NCBI GenBank assembly: GCA_964622455.1
Contig: CAZUQP010000002.1
Span: forward strand, 1 to 22,522
Direction: 5' to 3'
DNA length: 22,522 nt
From: CAZUQP01 sp964622455
GTDB taxonomy: Bacteria; Pseudomonadota; Gammaproteobacteria; DSM-16500
This document shows, piece after piece, positions 22,465 to 22,522 of the stretch (its first letter is position 1; the number at the start of each line of letters is the position of its first letter). The notes beneath the pieces were generated by a model that saw only the letters and a program-made list of their open reading frames with translations, did not search any database and was not told where the DNA came from. The translations under genes were made by a program, and so were the position numbers.

Positions 22465-22522
22465 GTCTGGCAATGACCTACTTTCACATGAGAAACTCAC
22501 ACTATCATCGGCGCGAAGCAGT
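22465..22522 (-). rRNA. rrf: 5S ribosomal RNA, 3' part (cut by the window edge)
   Basis: The reverse complement carries the 3' half of a gammaproteobacterial 5S rRNA: CGCCGATGATAGTGTGAG followed by a short loop, GTGAAAGTAGGTCATTGCCAGAC. This aligns with the E. coli segment CGCCGATGGTAGTGTGGG...GAGAGTAGGGAACTGCCAGGC. About half of the roughly 120-nt molecule is inside the window; the 5' half and presumably 23S and 16S rRNA lie to the right. The exact 3' end is estimated to within 2 nt. Confidence 0.93.

Noticed and set aside
1..22522. CRISPR array, prophage or transposase genes
   Set aside because: I saw no regularly spaced direct repeats, phage structural genes, integrase or transposase on either strand.

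Overview
This window looks like chromosome from a low-GC gammaproteobacterium of the order Legionellales, probably Coxiellaceae-like (Coxiella, Aquicella or Rickettsiella relatives). The housekeeping genes are gammaproteobacterial in type and order: ispB divergent from rplU-rpmA-obgE, rpsT divergent from murJ, then ribF-ileS-lspA. Between these conserved blocks sit lineage-specific genes that look like substrates of a Dot/Icm (type IVB) secretion system. Two of them are preceded by tandem TTAA repeats with an 11-bp period, which resemble the PmrA box known from Legionella and Coxiella. The genus is an inference; the window contains no definitive taxonomic marker.

Layout, left to right. 1-1447: a minus-strand protein with an F-box-like segment, two membrane helices and an acidic tail, behind a near-consensus PmrA-like box. 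1564-2610: tRNA-Pro(CGG) and ispB, only 4 nt apart. 2718-4519: rplU, rpmA, an intrinsic terminator, then obgE. 4520-5489: an AT-rich gap with two perfect inverted repeats, then an L,D-transpeptidase lipoprotein. 5549-12545: rpsT (minus, UUG start), murJ, an unknown 219-aa protein on the opposite strand, then the tightly packed ribF-ileS-lspA. 12549-12865: two palindromic hairpins and a tiny, very basic 19-codon ORF with a good ribosome binding site. 12866-14505: an MFS transporter and rpmE (minus). 14596-15110: the wreck of a secreted GH29 alpha-L-fucosidase. 15097-17287: xthA and glnA (minus, 1 nt apart). 17441-19258: typA/bipA. 19255-21777: an 840-aa protein with coiled coils and a CKSGNDRT phosphatase loop of the SopB/IpgD/INPP4 kind, behind two PmrA-like boxes. 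22047-22424: a small exported cysteine-containing protein. 22423-22522: the terminator and 3' part of a minus-strand 5S rRNA, the end of an rRNA operon.

The core genes cover translation (L21, L27, L31, S20, IleS, tRNA-Pro, Obg, BipA, 5S), envelope building (IspB, MurJ, LspA, L,D-transpeptidase), flavin cofactors (RibF), nitrogen assimilation (GlnA) and DNA repair (XthA). The most interesting layer is the accessory one. The F-box-like protein and the CX5R phosphatase-like protein are candidate host-directed effectors that may share PmrA control. The 19-aa basic peptide, the fucosidase relic with its promoter still recognisable, and the palindromes at the obgE, transpeptidase and ribF promoters are the other points worth a second look.
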